A stretch of 64,000 nt of DNA, taken from Burkholderia sp. WSM2230. GTDB taxonomy: Bacteria; Pseudomonadota; Gammaproteobacteria; Burkholderiales; Burkholderiaceae. The stretch's first letter is position 1. Each line of letters begins with the position of its first letter. Shown here in pieces: positions 44,695-53,160 of this stretch. Below the pieces are notes generated by a model, which saw only the letters and a list, made by a program, of their open reading frames with translations, did not search any database and had not been told where the DNA came from. A program made the translations under genes and the position numbers. The DNA lies in assembly GCF_000472445.1 (NCBI RefSeq), contig NZ_AXAJ01000013.1, positions 110,875 through 174,874 on the forward strand, in the 5' to 3' direction.

Positions 44695-44932
44695 AGCTTT
44701 TACCGTTCTAATGTGACCGAATCAAAAATCGAACGGCCGTACTATTATTGAGTGGGGCCGTCCGCGAAACAAGGACTTTATTAGAAACCGGTTTCTAACC
44801 TGGTTTCAATTTTGGGGCATATGGCAATCAGACGAATCGGATTTTTTAGAGGAGTTCGCCTTGAGTCGCCGCTTGCTCGGACGAAAGCTTCGCTTGCTCT
44901 GCCGACGCATCCAGAACCCGCGCCCGTCGAAT
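44695..44932. other. 238-bp region upstream of tetR, downstream of clsB
   Basis: This is visibly A/T-richer than its surroundings and holds the tetR promoter. An imperfect dyad (CGAACGGCC to GGCCGTCCG, about 44731-44764) and the perfect palindrome at 44781-44798 lie here. No gene was recognised. Confidence 0.55.
44781..44798. promoter_or_regulatory. 18-bp perfect palindrome, candidate TetR operator
   Basis: TTAGAAACCGGTTTCTAA reads the same on both strands. It is followed closely by another half-like TGGTTTC. Size and symmetry are typical for TetR dimers, and the tetR start codon is 87 bp away. Confidence 0.6.
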
Positions 44933-46192
44933 CTAGTCGTAACCGCCCACCGTCAGAAGCTTCATTGCGAGCCGATACGTGGTGTAGGCGAGCCAGTTGA
45001 GCAGGCGCTCGCCGGCCGGGCGGGCGTCGTAATGCGCTTCGTCGATGCGCCGCGCGTCCTTGAAGGCAGCGAGGATGGCTTCCCGAAGCGCTTCGATGGA
45101 CCGGTCGTTCACCAGCACCACGTTCGCTTCGTTGTTCAGCATCAGGCTGAGCGCGTCCAGATTGGACGAGCCCACGGTCGCCCAGTTGGAGTCGACCACC
45201 GCGACCTTGCCGTGCAGCAGGGTTTTCTCGTACTCGGCGATCTGCACGCCGGCTCTAAGCAACGCGCGATAGAGGAAGGGCACGGCGTAGTCGAGCGCCT
45301 TGAACTCCTTGCGCCCAATGATCAGCTTCACCACCACGCCACGCCGCGCCGCATAGACGAGCGCGCGCCGCAGCTTCCGGCCGGGCATGAAGTACGGATT
45401 CGCGAGCAGCACCTCGCTGCGAGCCTGGCCGATTGCAGTCAGATACGCCTTTTCGATTGCGCGGCGGTTGATCAGGTTGTCGCGCGCGACGAAAGCGACG
45501 CACGGCTCACCCCCGGCCCACAGTTCCTCGTTGCGGCGCCGGCGGCGACGGCGCAGGCTGCCGAGCGACGCCTTGGTCTTCGGCGTGAGATCCGGCTCGA
45601 GTTGGTGGATTGGCCGATGCCCGACGCGAATCCGCCGCCATTGCACTTCAAATGCCTGGCGCACGTCATTGACCACGGGCCCCTGCAATTCGACCGCGAA
45701 ATCCCAGCGCCGAAAAGGCAGGGTCTCGCCGTTGTTCTCGTAATCGTCGACGATATTGATGCCGCCGCAGTACGCAAACTGATCGTCGATCACGGCCAGC
45801 TTGCGATGCGTGCGCGAGAAACCGAAGCGCCCAAAGATATGCGGGTTGTAGATGCGATGCTCGATGCCCGTGCCGGCCCACTCGTCGAACATCGGCAGGC
45901 GCGCGGTGCCTACGCCGTCGGTGATCACGCGCACACGCACGCCGCGCGCCGCCGCGCGCAGCAGCGCCGCGTTCACCAATTGCCCGGCTTCGTCGTAGCA
46001 AAAAATATAGGTTTCGAGGACGACGTCGCGCTCGGCGGCATCCACGCGCTGCACGAGCGCGCTGAAGAACTCGTCGCCGGAGCGCAGCAGCTTGACTTCG
46101 TTGCCGCTTGTGAAGCGGTAGCGCTGCCAATAGCGGCGGCCGAGCAGCGATTGCCGCAGACGGGCGAAACGGCGTGCGCCGCCGACGCTCAT
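44933..46192 (-). CDS. clsB: Cardiolipin synthase ClsB (phospholipase D superfamily)
   Basis: The 419-residue protein has two HKD motifs that form the active site: SRTHRKLAVIDDQFAYCGGI near residue 130 and LLHGKVAVVDSNWATVGSSN near 325. Both keep His, Lys and Asp. ClsB synthesises cardiolipin from phosphatidylglycerol at the inner membrane; it lacks the N-terminal transmembrane helices of ClsA, as here. The ATG at 46192 overlaps the nudB stop by four bases (ATGA), so translational coupling is likely. Confidence 0.9.
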   Translation of the reverse strand: MSVGGARRFARLRQSLLGRRYWQRYRFTSGNEVKLLRSGDEFFSALVQRVDAAERDVVLETYIFCYDEAGQLVNAALLRAAARGVRVRVITDGVGTARLPMFDEWAGTGIEHRIYNPHIFGRFGFSRTHRKLAVIDDQFAYCGGINIVDDYENNGETLPFRRWDFAVELQGPVVNDVRQAFEVQWRRIRVGHRPIHQLEPDLTPKTKASLGSLRRRRRRRNEELWAGGEPCVAFVARDNLINRRAIEKAYLTAIGQARSEVLLANPYFMPGRKLRRALVYAARRGVVVKLIIGRKEFKALDYAVPFLYRALLRAGVQIAEYEKTLLHGKVAVVDSNWATVGSSNLDALSLMLNNEANVVLVNDRSIEALREAILAAFKDARRIDEAHYDARPAGERLLNWLAYTTYRLAMKLLTVGGYD

Positions 46193-46674
46193 CGGCGAGA
46201 CTCCGAACGCCCGCTCAACCTCTTCGGCAATTGCAGGATCGCATCCGCATTCGACGAAGAAAAACAGCGCGACGCCGCCTCTTCATACGGCAGCCAGAGA
46301 AACGCCGTGTGCTCGCGCGGCGCGAGCGTGACTTCAAGCCGCTCAGGCACTTCGACGCTGAACCAGTGCTCGGTGTTGTGGATCACGCCTTCGGCGTAGC
46401 GATGCAGGAACTGCGGATAAATCTCATACTCGATCGAGTATTGCCAGTCGAAGAGTGCGCTTTGCGGCACCAGCGCGCTGCCGATCACGATGCCCGTCTC
46501 TTCGGCCACTTCCCGTCTTGCCGTTTCTGCGAGCGGTTCGTCGATCCGGTCTTTTGAGCCGGTCACGGATTGCCAGAAGCCCGGCATATCGGCGCGCTCG
46601 ATCAACAGCACGTCGAGCGAGGGCGTATGAATCACAACGAGTACGGACTGCGGGATCTTCGGCGGTTTCGGCAT
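46189..46674 (-). CDS. nudB: Dihydroneopterin triphosphate diphosphatase NudB
   Basis: NudB removes pyrophosphate from dihydroneopterin triphosphate in folate synthesis. The Nudix box is GSKDRIDEPLAETARREVAE (about residues 37-56) followed by EETGI. The opening strand IPQSVLVVIHTPSLDVLLIE and the IEYEIYPQFLHRYAEGV segment match the family. The ATG at 46674 (161 residues) is chosen because conservation starts at MPKPPKIPQSV; ATGs up to 46749 are in frame and cannot be excluded. In Burkholderiaceae nudB follows aspS, as here, and is coupled to clsB by an ATGA overlap. Confidence 0.88.
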   Translation of the reverse strand: MPKPPKIPQSVLVVIHTPSLDVLLIERADMPGFWQSVTGSKDRIDEPLAETARREVAEETGIVIGSALVPQSALFDWQYSIEYEIYPQFLHRYAEGVIHNTEHWFSVEVPERLEVTLAPREHTAFLWLPYEEAASRCFSSSNADAILQLPKRLSGRSESRR

Positions 46675-46771
46675 GGCGTGAAAAGCAGGCGCAATGCTTG
46701 CGCGATACATGTCGGAGTGTGGTCGAGGATTGGTCAAACCTTGTTGCATCGACTGTAACGCAAAAAACGAA

Positions 46772-46801
46772 AAAGGCGCCGGAGTTTCCTCCCGCGCCTT
46801 T
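46772..46801 (-). terminator. Terminator hairpin downstream of aspS
   Basis: AAAGGCGC (46772-46779) pairs with GCGCCTTT (46794-46801) around a 14-base loop. On the minus strand the stem is followed by TTCGTTTTTTG, so it should end aspS transcripts. The plus-strand side also has CTGTTTT and could terminate in that direction, though no plus-strand gene precedes it. Confidence 0.75.
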
Positions 46802-46866
46802 CTGTTTTGCGTCAGCTGTCGTTTTCAGACAGCACTCAGTCGCCTGAAGCCATTGCCTTCAGGCCA

Positions 46867-48666
46867 TTACGCTTTCGGTTCCGGCGTGCGCAGACGGATA
46901 TGCAACTCGCGCAACTGACGCTCGTCCACTTCGCTCGGCGCCTGCGTGAGCAGGTCCTGCGCGCGCTGCGTCTTCGGGAACGCGATGACGTCGCGGATCG
47001 AATCGGCGCCTGCCATCATCGTGACGATGCGGTCGAGGCCGAAGGCGATGCCGCCGTGCGGAGGCGCACCATATTGCAGCGCGTCGAGCAGGAAGCCGAA
47101 CTTGGCTTGCGCTTCTTCCGCGTTGATCTTCAGCGCGCGGAACACCTTGCTCTGCACTTCTTCGCGGTGAATACGCACCGAGCCGCCGCCGATTTCCCAG
47201 CCGTTCAGCACCATGTCATAGGCCTTGGCGAGGCAGCGCGCCGGGTCCGATTCCAGGTATTCGAGGTGCTCGTCCTTCGGGCTCGTGAACGGATGGTGCG
47301 CGGCCACGTAGCGGTTGTCTTCCTCGTCGTATTCGAACATCGGGAAGTCAACCACCCACAGCGGCTTCCAGCCGGACTCGACGAGACCATTGGCCTTGCC
47401 GAATTCCGAATGGCCGATCTTCAGGCGCAGCGCGCCCAGGCTGTCGTTCACCACCTTCGCGCGATCTGCCGCGAAGAAAATGATGTCGCCGTCTTGCGCG
47501 CCCGTGCGCTCGATGATCGCCTTGACCGCTTCGTCGTGCAGGTTCTTGACGATCGGGCTTTGCAGACCGTCACGGCCCTTCGCCACTTCGTTTACCTTGA
47601 TCCACGCGAGGCCCTTCGCGCCGTAGATGCGCACGAATTCCGTGTAGCTGTCGATGTCGCCGCGCGAAAGCTCGCCACCCTTCGGCACGCGGATGGCCGC
47701 GACGCGGCCGTCCTTCGAGTTGGCCGGCGTGCTGAACACCTTGAATTCGACGTCCTTGACCGCGTCCGTCAGGTCGGTGAATTCGAGCTTGACGCGCAGG
47801 TCCGGCTTGTCCGAACCGAAACGGCGCATGGCTTCCGAATACTCCATGACCGGGAACTTCGCGTCGAGCTCGACGCCGATCGTTTCCTTGAACACGTGAC
47901 GGATCATCGCTTCAAACAGATCGCGGATTTCCTGCTCCGAGAGGAACGAGGTCTCGCAGTCGATCTGCGTGAATTCCGGCTGACGGTCGGCGCGCAGGTC
48001 TTCGTCGCGGAAGCACTTTGTGATCTGGTAGTAACGGTCGAAGTTCGCGACCATCAGCAACTGCTTGAAGAGCTGCGGCGATTGCGGCAGCGCGAAGAAC
48101 TGGCCCGGGTTGGTACGCGACGGCACGAGGTAGTCGCGCGCACCTTCCGGCGTGCTCTTGGTCAGCATCGGCGTTTCGATGTCGATGAAGCCGAGCGTGT
48201 CGAGGTACTTGCGCACTTCGATCGCGACGCGGTAGCGCAAACGCAGGTTGTGCTGCATCTGCGGACGGCGCAGGTCGAGCACACGATGCGTGAGACGCGT
48301 GGTTTCCGACAGGTTGTCGTCGTCGAGCTGGAACGGCGGCGTGATCGACGCGTTCAGCACGATCAGCTCGTGGCACAGCACTTCGATCTTGCCGCTTTTC
48401 AGCGCGGCGTTCGTCGTGCCTTCCGGACGGCTGCGCACCACGCCCTTGATCTGCAGACAGAATTCGTTGCGCACGCCTTCGGCGGCCTTGAACATCTCCG
48501 CACGGTCCGGGTCGCAGACGACCTGAACGAGGCCTTCGCGGTCACGCAGGTCGATGAAGATAACGCCGCCATGGTCGCGGCGGCGGCTCACCCAGCCGCA
48601 CAGCGAGACGGTTTGGCCCAGCAGTTCTTCGGTCACCAGACCGCAGTATTCAGATCTCATCGACAT
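46867..48666 (-). CDS. aspS: Aspartyl-tRNA synthetase
   Basis: AspS charges tRNA(Asp) with aspartate and, in bacteria of this group without AsnRS/GatCAB separation, may be nondiscriminating. The 599-residue class IIb enzyme has an N-terminal OB-fold anticodon domain (YCGLVTEELLGQTVSLCGWV), motif 2 YYQITKCFRDEDLRADRQPE near residue 215, a GAD insertion, and motif 3 with GGIAFGLDRIVTMMAGADSI near 530. The C-terminal tail ends LRTPEPKA. A terminator follows before nudB. Confidence 0.96.
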   Translation of the reverse strand: MSMRSEYCGLVTEELLGQTVSLCGWVSRRRDHGGVIFIDLRDREGLVQVVCDPDRAEMFKAAEGVRNEFCLQIKGVVRSRPEGTTNAALKSGKIEVLCHELIVLNASITPPFQLDDDNLSETTRLTHRVLDLRRPQMQHNLRLRYRVAIEVRKYLDTLGFIDIETPMLTKSTPEGARDYLVPSRTNPGQFFALPQSPQLFKQLLMVANFDRYYQITKCFRDEDLRADRQPEFTQIDCETSFLSEQEIRDLFEAMIRHVFKETIGVELDAKFPVMEYSEAMRRFGSDKPDLRVKLEFTDLTDAVKDVEFKVFSTPANSKDGRVAAIRVPKGGELSRGDIDSYTEFVRIYGAKGLAWIKVNEVAKGRDGLQSPIVKNLHDEAVKAIIERTGAQDGDIIFFAADRAKVVNDSLGALRLKIGHSEFGKANGLVESGWKPLWVVDFPMFEYDEEDNRYVAAHHPFTSPKDEHLEYLESDPARCLAKAYDMVLNGWEIGGGSVRIHREEVQSKVFRALKINAEEAQAKFGFLLDALQYGAPPHGGIAFGLDRIVTMMAGADSIRDVIAFPKTQRAQDLLTQAPSEVDERQLRELHIRLRTPEPKA

Positions 48667-48730
48667 GATGTTTGACTTTCGTTTTGCATTGGTTAAACGG
48701 CGCGCCGCGGTGAAACGCGGCGCGCCCGCA

Positions 48731-49384
48731 TTACAGCGGAGGCTCGACGGTCGTGCGGCGCACCGGCGCCGGCGGCGCGGACGGCGCCACGACGCCCATC
48801 GAGACGATGTACTTGAGCGCGGCGTCGACCGTCATGTCGAGTTCGATCACTTCGCTCTTGGGCACCATCAGGAAGAAGCCGGACGTGGGGTTCGGGGTGG
48901 TCGGCACATATACGCTGACGTGATCTTCTTTCAGGTGATTGATCACGTCGCCGCCCGGAATGCCGGTCAGAAACGCAATCGTATAGCAGCCGCGGCGCGG
49001 ATATTCGATCAGCAGCGCCTTGCGAAACGCGTTGCCGCTGCTCGACAGCAGCGTATCGGACACCTGCTTGACGCTCGTGTAGATCGGCCCGACCACCGGA
49101 ATGTGCGCAACCACGACCTCCCACCACTTCACCAGCTTTTGCCCAACGAAGTTCTGCGTCAGCAGGCCGACGACAAAAATGAACGCGAGTGTGAGCACCG
49201 CGCCAAGGCCAGGCAGGCGGAAGCCGAACGCGCGCTCGGGCTGCCATGCGCTCGGCAGCAGCAACAGCGTCTGGTCCATCGTACCGATGATGAGACCGAG
49301 CACCCACAGCGTGATGGCCAAAGGCACCAGCACCAGGAGGCCAGTCAGGAACACCGATTTGAGCGTCGTTTTTTTCGTCGTCAT
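48731..49384 (-). CDS. DUF502 family membrane protein
   Basis: The 217-residue protein has two transmembrane helices (SVFLTGLLVLVPLAITLWVL at 10-29 and GLGAVLTLAFIFVVGLLTQN near 60) and a soluble C-terminal domain. The family segments HIPVVGPIYTSVKQVSDTLL and VYVPTTPNPTSGFFLMVPKS are present. The function of DUF502 proteins is unknown. The start at 49384 begins MTTKKTTLKS. It lies between fmdB-like and aspS genes in the same direction, 72 bp from fmdB and 64 bp from aspS. Confidence 0.88.
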   Translation of the reverse strand: MTTKKTTLKSVFLTGLLVLVPLAITLWVLGLIIGTMDQTLLLLPSAWQPERAFGFRLPGLGAVLTLAFIFVVGLLTQNFVGQKLVKWWEVVVAHIPVVGPIYTSVKQVSDTLLSSSGNAFRKALLIEYPRRGCYTIAFLTGIPGGDVINHLKEDHVSVYVPTTPNPTSGFFLMVPKSEVIELDMTVDAALKYIVSMGVVAPSAPPAPVRRTTVEPPL

Positions 49385-49456
49385 GTGTACCGCCAGAATG
49401 CCGCGCCGCCTGAGCAACGCGCGGGGTGTGCGCCGCCCGCGAGGGCGGCCGTGCTA

Positions 49457-49816
49457 CTAGGCGCCGCCTGAGCCGCTTGTCGCTGCGGCAGCCGGCGCCG
49501 CAGTGGGCGCGGCCGGCGTGGCGGCGGAGCTGCTTGCCGTGGCCGTGTCGGATTTGGCCGCGCCGTTGCCGTTCGAAGCGCCGTTATCCGCACCATTCGT
49601 GGCGCCGTTCGCGGGCGCGCCCGCACTGCCGTTGCCGCCGCGGAAGTCGGTCACGTACCAGCCCGAGCCCTTCAACTGGAAGCCCGCGGCCGTGACCTGT
49701 TTACGAAAAGTGTCTTTCCCGCATTCGGGACATTGCGTCAACTGGGGGTCGCTCATCTTCTGAAGCACGTCCTTCCCGAAGCCGCATGACTCGCAACGAT
49801 AAGCGTAGATCGGCAT
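49457..49816 (-). CDS. FmdB-like zinc ribbon protein
   Basis: The 119-residue protein has an N-terminal zinc ribbon (MPIYAYRCESCGFGKDVLQK, then TQCPECGKDTFRKQVTAAGF), with two CxxC pairs at residues 8-11 and about 30-33. After VTDFRGG the C-terminal half is Gly/Asn/Ala/Ser-rich and likely disordered. FmdB proteins were first linked to regulation of formamidase/amidase genes, but the role in most bacteria is unknown. The ATG at 49816 begins the ribbon; the longer frame is not similar. A consensus-like TATAAT at 49862-49867 could be its -10. Confidence 0.85.
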   Translation of the reverse strand: MPIYAYRCESCGFGKDVLQKMSDPQLTQCPECGKDTFRKQVTAAGFQLKGSGWYVTDFRGGNGSAGAPANGATNGADNGASNGNGAAKSDTATASSSAATPAAPTAAPAAAATSGSGGA

Positions 49817-49861
49817 GACCGTTTCCCTACTGAAATCTTGTAAACGCTTGCAAAGCCTTGA

Positions 49862-49867
49862 ATTATA
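49862..49867 (-). promoter_or_regulatory. Candidate -10 element of the fmdB-DUF502-aspS unit
   Basis: On the minus strand TATAAT lies 45 bp upstream of the fmdB-like ATG. No good -35 is found at 16-18 bp, so the call rests on the perfect -10 hexamer and the position. Confidence 0.35.
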
Positions 49868-50024
49868 GCCGCAAACCGAAACGCTCCCCGCCATTTTGGG
49901 ATTAGCGCCCGACGCGACCGCCGTTGCGCCAAATGGGGGCGCTCCGGGCAAAAATCAAGAGCCCGCCGCTCGAGGCTCGCGCGCTGCCTCCTTCACCCTG
50001 CAAGCGTGTCGCGACGGCTTACGC

Positions 50025-50648
50025 TCAGGCGCGGCGGCGCCACGTCAGCCAGCGCTCGCGCCCTGCAAACACGGGAATCGAATCGCTTACCGGCTCGTCT
50101 TCGACCAGTTCGAAATGCGGCGCGAGCAGTGTCTCCAGTTCGGAGCGCTCCATGCCGAACGGCGGCCCTTTCGGCGTTGCGCCGAGAAAAAAGAACCCGG
50201 CGAGCAGCGCGCCCGCCGGCAAAAGCTCGGCCATGCGCCGCGCGTAGTCACCGCGGCGCGCCGGCGGCAACGCGCAAAGAAACGCGCGCTCATAGATCCA
50301 CGCGGGCGTGAACGGCGGCTCGTAGGCGAAGAAATCGGCTTGTTCAACGAGCTGCGCGCGCTGTTCGCCCAACTGCGCGCGCGCCGCCGCGACGGCAGCG
50401 TGCGAGAAGTCGATCGCGCGGACCGGACTGCCGTGCGCGGCCAGCCACGCGGCTTCATACGCGCTGCCGCAGCCCGGAATCAGCACGGCCTCGCCAGCGT
50501 GCCGCCTCGCGAAAACCTCAAACGCCGACGGCACGCCCGCCTGGTCCCATGGCGTGAAATGCCGCTCGAAACGCTCGTCCCAGAAGGCCGGCGAGTTCGG
50601 ATCGCGGCTCTCGAATTCGGGCATTGGGGATTGGGTCGGATCGCTCAT
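50025..50648 (-). CDS. TPMT-type SAM-dependent methyltransferase
   Basis: The 207-residue protein resembles thiopurine/thiol methyltransferases. The N-terminus has SPAFWDERFERHFTPWDQAG, the usual substrate-side motif, followed by VLIPGCGSAYEAAWLAAHGS as SAM motif I, and IDFSHAAVAAARAQLG. Substrates in bacteria include inorganic selenium/tellurium and sulfide compounds, but the real one cannot be read here. The start at 50648 begins MSDPTQSPMPEFESRDPNSP. It is 22 bp downstream of the ubiB stop, in the same direction. Confidence 0.85.
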   Translation of the reverse strand: MSDPTQSPMPEFESRDPNSPAFWDERFERHFTPWDQAGVPSAFEVFARRHAGEAVLIPGCGSAYEAAWLAAHGSPVRAIDFSHAAVAAARAQLGEQRAQLVEQADFFAYEPPFTPAWIYERAFLCALPPARRGDYARRMAELLPAGALLAGFFFLGATPKGPPFGMERSELETLLAPHFELVEDEPVSDSIPVFAGRERWLTWRRRA

Positions 50649-50670
50649 CGCTCGCCTCTGAATTGATCGC

Positions 50671-52248
50671 TCAGGCGCCGTACGCCAGCGCGAGGAACAC
50701 GCGTGCCAACGCCGCGCCGACACCGACCGCAACGCCGAACAACAGCAAGCCCTGCAGCAGCCGATTAGTACGCTTTTGCTCGAGCAGGATCTGCTGGATC
50801 ATGTCGTCGTTCCCGGCGCGCGCGTGATCGTGGCGCTCAGCCAGCACATGATGGATCAGCCGCGGCAATTGCGGCAGGGTCTTGCTCCATTGCGGCGCCT
50901 CGATCTTCAAGCGCTCGTACCAGCCGCGCACGCCGATCTGCTCGTTCATCCAGCGCTCAAGATAGGGCTTCGCCGTCTTCCACAAATCGAGTTCCGGATC
51001 GAGCGAACGACCGAGCCCTTCGACGTTGAGCATGGTTTTTTGCAGCAGCACGAGCTGCGGCTGGATTTCGACGTTGAAGCGGCGCGACGTCGAGAAAAGA
51101 CGCATCAGCACCTGACCGAGCGAAATGTCCTTCAGCGCGCGGTCGAAATACGGCTCGCACACCGCGCGAATTGCGCTTTCCAGCTCCTCGACGCGGGTGG
51201 TCGGCGGCACCCAGCCCGACTCGAGATGCAGCGTCGCGACGCGATGGTAGTCGCGCTTGAAAAACGCGAGAAAATTCTGCGCGAGGTAGTTTTTGTCAAA
51301 GTCCGACAGCGCCCCGATAATGCCGAAATCCAAAGCGATATAGCGGCCGAAGTGCGCCGGATCGAGGCTCACCTGAATGTTGCCCGGGTGCATGTCCGCA
51401 TGGAAAAAGCCGTCGCGGAACACCTGAGTAAAGAAAATCTCGACGCCTTCGCGCGCTAGCTTCGGAATATCCACGCCCGCCGCTCGCAGCGTGTCGACCT
51501 GGCTGATCGGCACGCCGACCATGCGCTCCATCACGAGCACGGTGGGCGTGCAGAACTCCCAGTACATTTCGGGCACGAGCAGCAGATCGAGGCCGGCAAA
51601 ATTGCGGCGCAGCTGGCTGCCGTTGGCCGCCTCGCGCATCAGATCGAGCTCGTCGTGCAGATATTTGTCGAACTCGGCCACCACCTCGCGCGGCTTCAGG
51701 CGTTTGCCGTCGGCCCAAAGGCGCTCGGCCCACACGGCGATGTCGCGCAGCAACGCAAGGTCCGAGTCGATGACCGGCAGCATATTCGGGCGCAGCACCT
51801 TCACGGCGACGGCCTTGCCCGCGTGCTGCCCGGCCTTGACCGTCGCGAAGTGCACTTGCGCGATCGACGCGCTCGCCACCGGGACCCGCTCGAAATCGTC
51901 GAACAGCACGTCCACCGGCGCGCCAAGCGACTTCTCGACGAGCGCGATCGCCACAGCGGAATCGAACGGCGGCACCTGGTCCTGAAGCTTCGCAAGTTCG
52001 TTGGCGATATCGACCGGCAACAGATCGCGCCGTGTGGACAGCACTTGCCCGAACTTGACGAAGATCGGCCCGAGGCTTTCCAGCGCGAGGCGCAAGCGCA
52101 CGCCCGGCGGCGCGTCGAACTTCCGGCCGACCGTGGTGATACGCAGCAGCATGCGAACGCGCCGGTCGTTGACCCGGCCGAGCATCATCTCGTCGAGACC
52201 GAAGCGGATAACCGTGAAGAAAATCTTGAGAAAACGCAGAAAACGCAT
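50671..52248 (-). CDS. ubiB: Ubiquinone biosynthesis regulatory protein kinase UbiB
   Basis: UbiB is an atypical ABC1/ADCK-family ATPase needed for ubiquinone synthesis. The 525-residue protein has the KxGQ motif (GPIFVKFGQVLSTRRDLLP) near residue 55, the Ala/Ser loop ASASIAQVHFATVK near 125, and the catalytic HADMHPGNIQVSLDP and ALDFGIIGALSDFDK segments near 290-325. Two C-terminal helices (LLQGLLLFGVAVGVGAALA) anchor it in the inner membrane. It is 15 bp downstream of ubiJ, as in E. coli ubiE-ubiJ-ubiB. Confidence 0.95.
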   Translation of the reverse strand: MRFLRFLKIFFTVIRFGLDEMMLGRVNDRRVRMLLRITTVGRKFDAPPGVRLRLALESLGPIFVKFGQVLSTRRDLLPVDIANELAKLQDQVPPFDSAVAIALVEKSLGAPVDVLFDDFERVPVASASIAQVHFATVKAGQHAGKAVAVKVLRPNMLPVIDSDLALLRDIAVWAERLWADGKRLKPREVVAEFDKYLHDELDLMREAANGSQLRRNFAGLDLLLVPEMYWEFCTPTVLVMERMVGVPISQVDTLRAAGVDIPKLAREGVEIFFTQVFRDGFFHADMHPGNIQVSLDPAHFGRYIALDFGIIGALSDFDKNYLAQNFLAFFKRDYHRVATLHLESGWVPPTTRVEELESAIRAVCEPYFDRALKDISLGQVLMRLFSTSRRFNVEIQPQLVLLQKTMLNVEGLGRSLDPELDLWKTAKPYLERWMNEQIGVRGWYERLKIEAPQWSKTLPQLPRLIHHVLAERHDHARAGNDDMIQQILLEQKRTNRLLQGLLLFGVAVGVGAALARVFLALAYGA

Positions 52249-52263
52249 AGTTATGCCCGGTGA

Positions 52264-52908
52264 CTAGCGCGTGCCGCGCGACGTGGCGGCGCTGCCCGGC
52301 GCGGCGGCGCCGCGGGCTTCGACCTTCTGTTCAAGACGCTGAAGCCGTTTTTCGACTCGCGCAAGGGCGTCGCGCGCTTGCGCGAGTTCGGCGTTGAAGT
52401 CGGCCAGTGCGGCGCGGCGCACGAGTTGCGGATTCTCGTCGAGCAGATATTCGCTGGCGGTGTCGAGCAGGTTGCGGCCAGTGCGCTGCACATGTTCGCC
52501 GACCGTGCGCACGATCGACGCAACCCGCCATGCGGGGCCGTCGCCGATCAGCTTCGCCAGATCTTCCTCCGGCTCCCAGCGCAGATGCTCCGCGAGTTTG
52601 GCGATGACCGTGGCGAACTCCGCGTCGCCCTCGATCTTCACGTGCTTCATGACGGCGGCCTGACCGCCCTGCACGAATGCGGGCAATGCGTCGGCCGGCA
52701 CGGAAAGCGTGACGTCGAACTGCTGCGCGTCGGTTTCGCCGACGGTGCCCAGATAGCCGTCCGGCTGCACCAGCAGCGTCAGCACGAGCGGCGGCGACGA
52801 CAGTCTGGCGGTCTTGCCCGCGTAAGGAGCGAGGCGCTCGCGAGCCCACGATTCGCGAGCGAGCAGATGATTGACGGCGGCGACGAAGGGCTTGGCGGCG
52901 AGGGTCAT
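52264..52908 (-). CDS. ubiJ: Ubiquinone biosynthesis accessory factor UbiJ (SCP2 domain)
   Basis: UbiJ binds lipid intermediates and helps hold the Ubi complex together. The 214-residue protein starts MTLAAKPFVAAVNHLLARES, has an SCP2-like lipid-binding domain (about 25-125, with LSVPADALPAFVQGGQAAVM), and a C-terminal coiled coil near LARVEKRLQRLEQKVEARGA followed by an Ala/Gly-rich end. The ATG at 52908 is preferred over a TTG at 52920. A terminator hairpin lies 18-47 bases upstream, overlapping a possible promoter, so expression may depend on a local start rather than read-through from the Tim44-like gene. Confidence 0.88.
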   Translation of the reverse strand: MTLAAKPFVAAVNHLLARESWARERLAPYAGKTARLSSPPLVLTLLVQPDGYLGTVGETDAQQFDVTLSVPADALPAFVQGGQAAVMKHVKIEGDAEFATVIAKLAEHLRWEPEEDLAKLIGDGPAWRVASIVRTVGEHVQRTGRNLLDTASEYLLDENPQLVRRAALADFNAELAQARDALARVEKRLQRLEQKVEARGAAAPGSAATSRGTR

Positions 52909-52925
52909 TGAAGGTGGCAAGAAAA

Positions 52926-52955
52926 AACCCGCGCGAGCGACTGCTCACGCGGGTT
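52926..52955 (-). terminator. Strong hairpin between Tim44-like gene and ubiJ
   Basis: AACCCGCGCGAGC and GCTCACGCGGGTT form a 13-bp stem (one mismatch) with a GACT loop. On the minus strand it is followed directly by TTTTTTC (52921-52927). This is a classic intrinsic terminator ending the Tim44-like transcript just before ubiJ. Confidence 0.8.
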
Positions 52956-52958
52956 CCT

Positions 52959-52964
52959 ATTGTA
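52959..52964 (-). promoter_or_regulatory. Candidate -10 element for ubiJ-ubiB
   Basis: TACAAT on the minus strand lies where a transcript would begin near 52952, within the right arm of the terminator stem. A clear -35 was not found. Confidence 0.3.
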
Positions 52965-53160
52965 ACGTCCGTTCGCTTCGCGGCCTGCCCGGCCGAACGG
53001 CTAACCGCGCTCTACGGTGAGTCAGCCGTGACGGGATTGTTGCACCACGGTCGCTCAACAACGGCTCAACACTGATCCGACGCCGAGCCGACCACGGCGA
53101 ACCTTGAGCGAACGTTTCAAGCGGAGGCTGAAGGCAAGCGCCCCGCGCCGCCGCTCTGCC

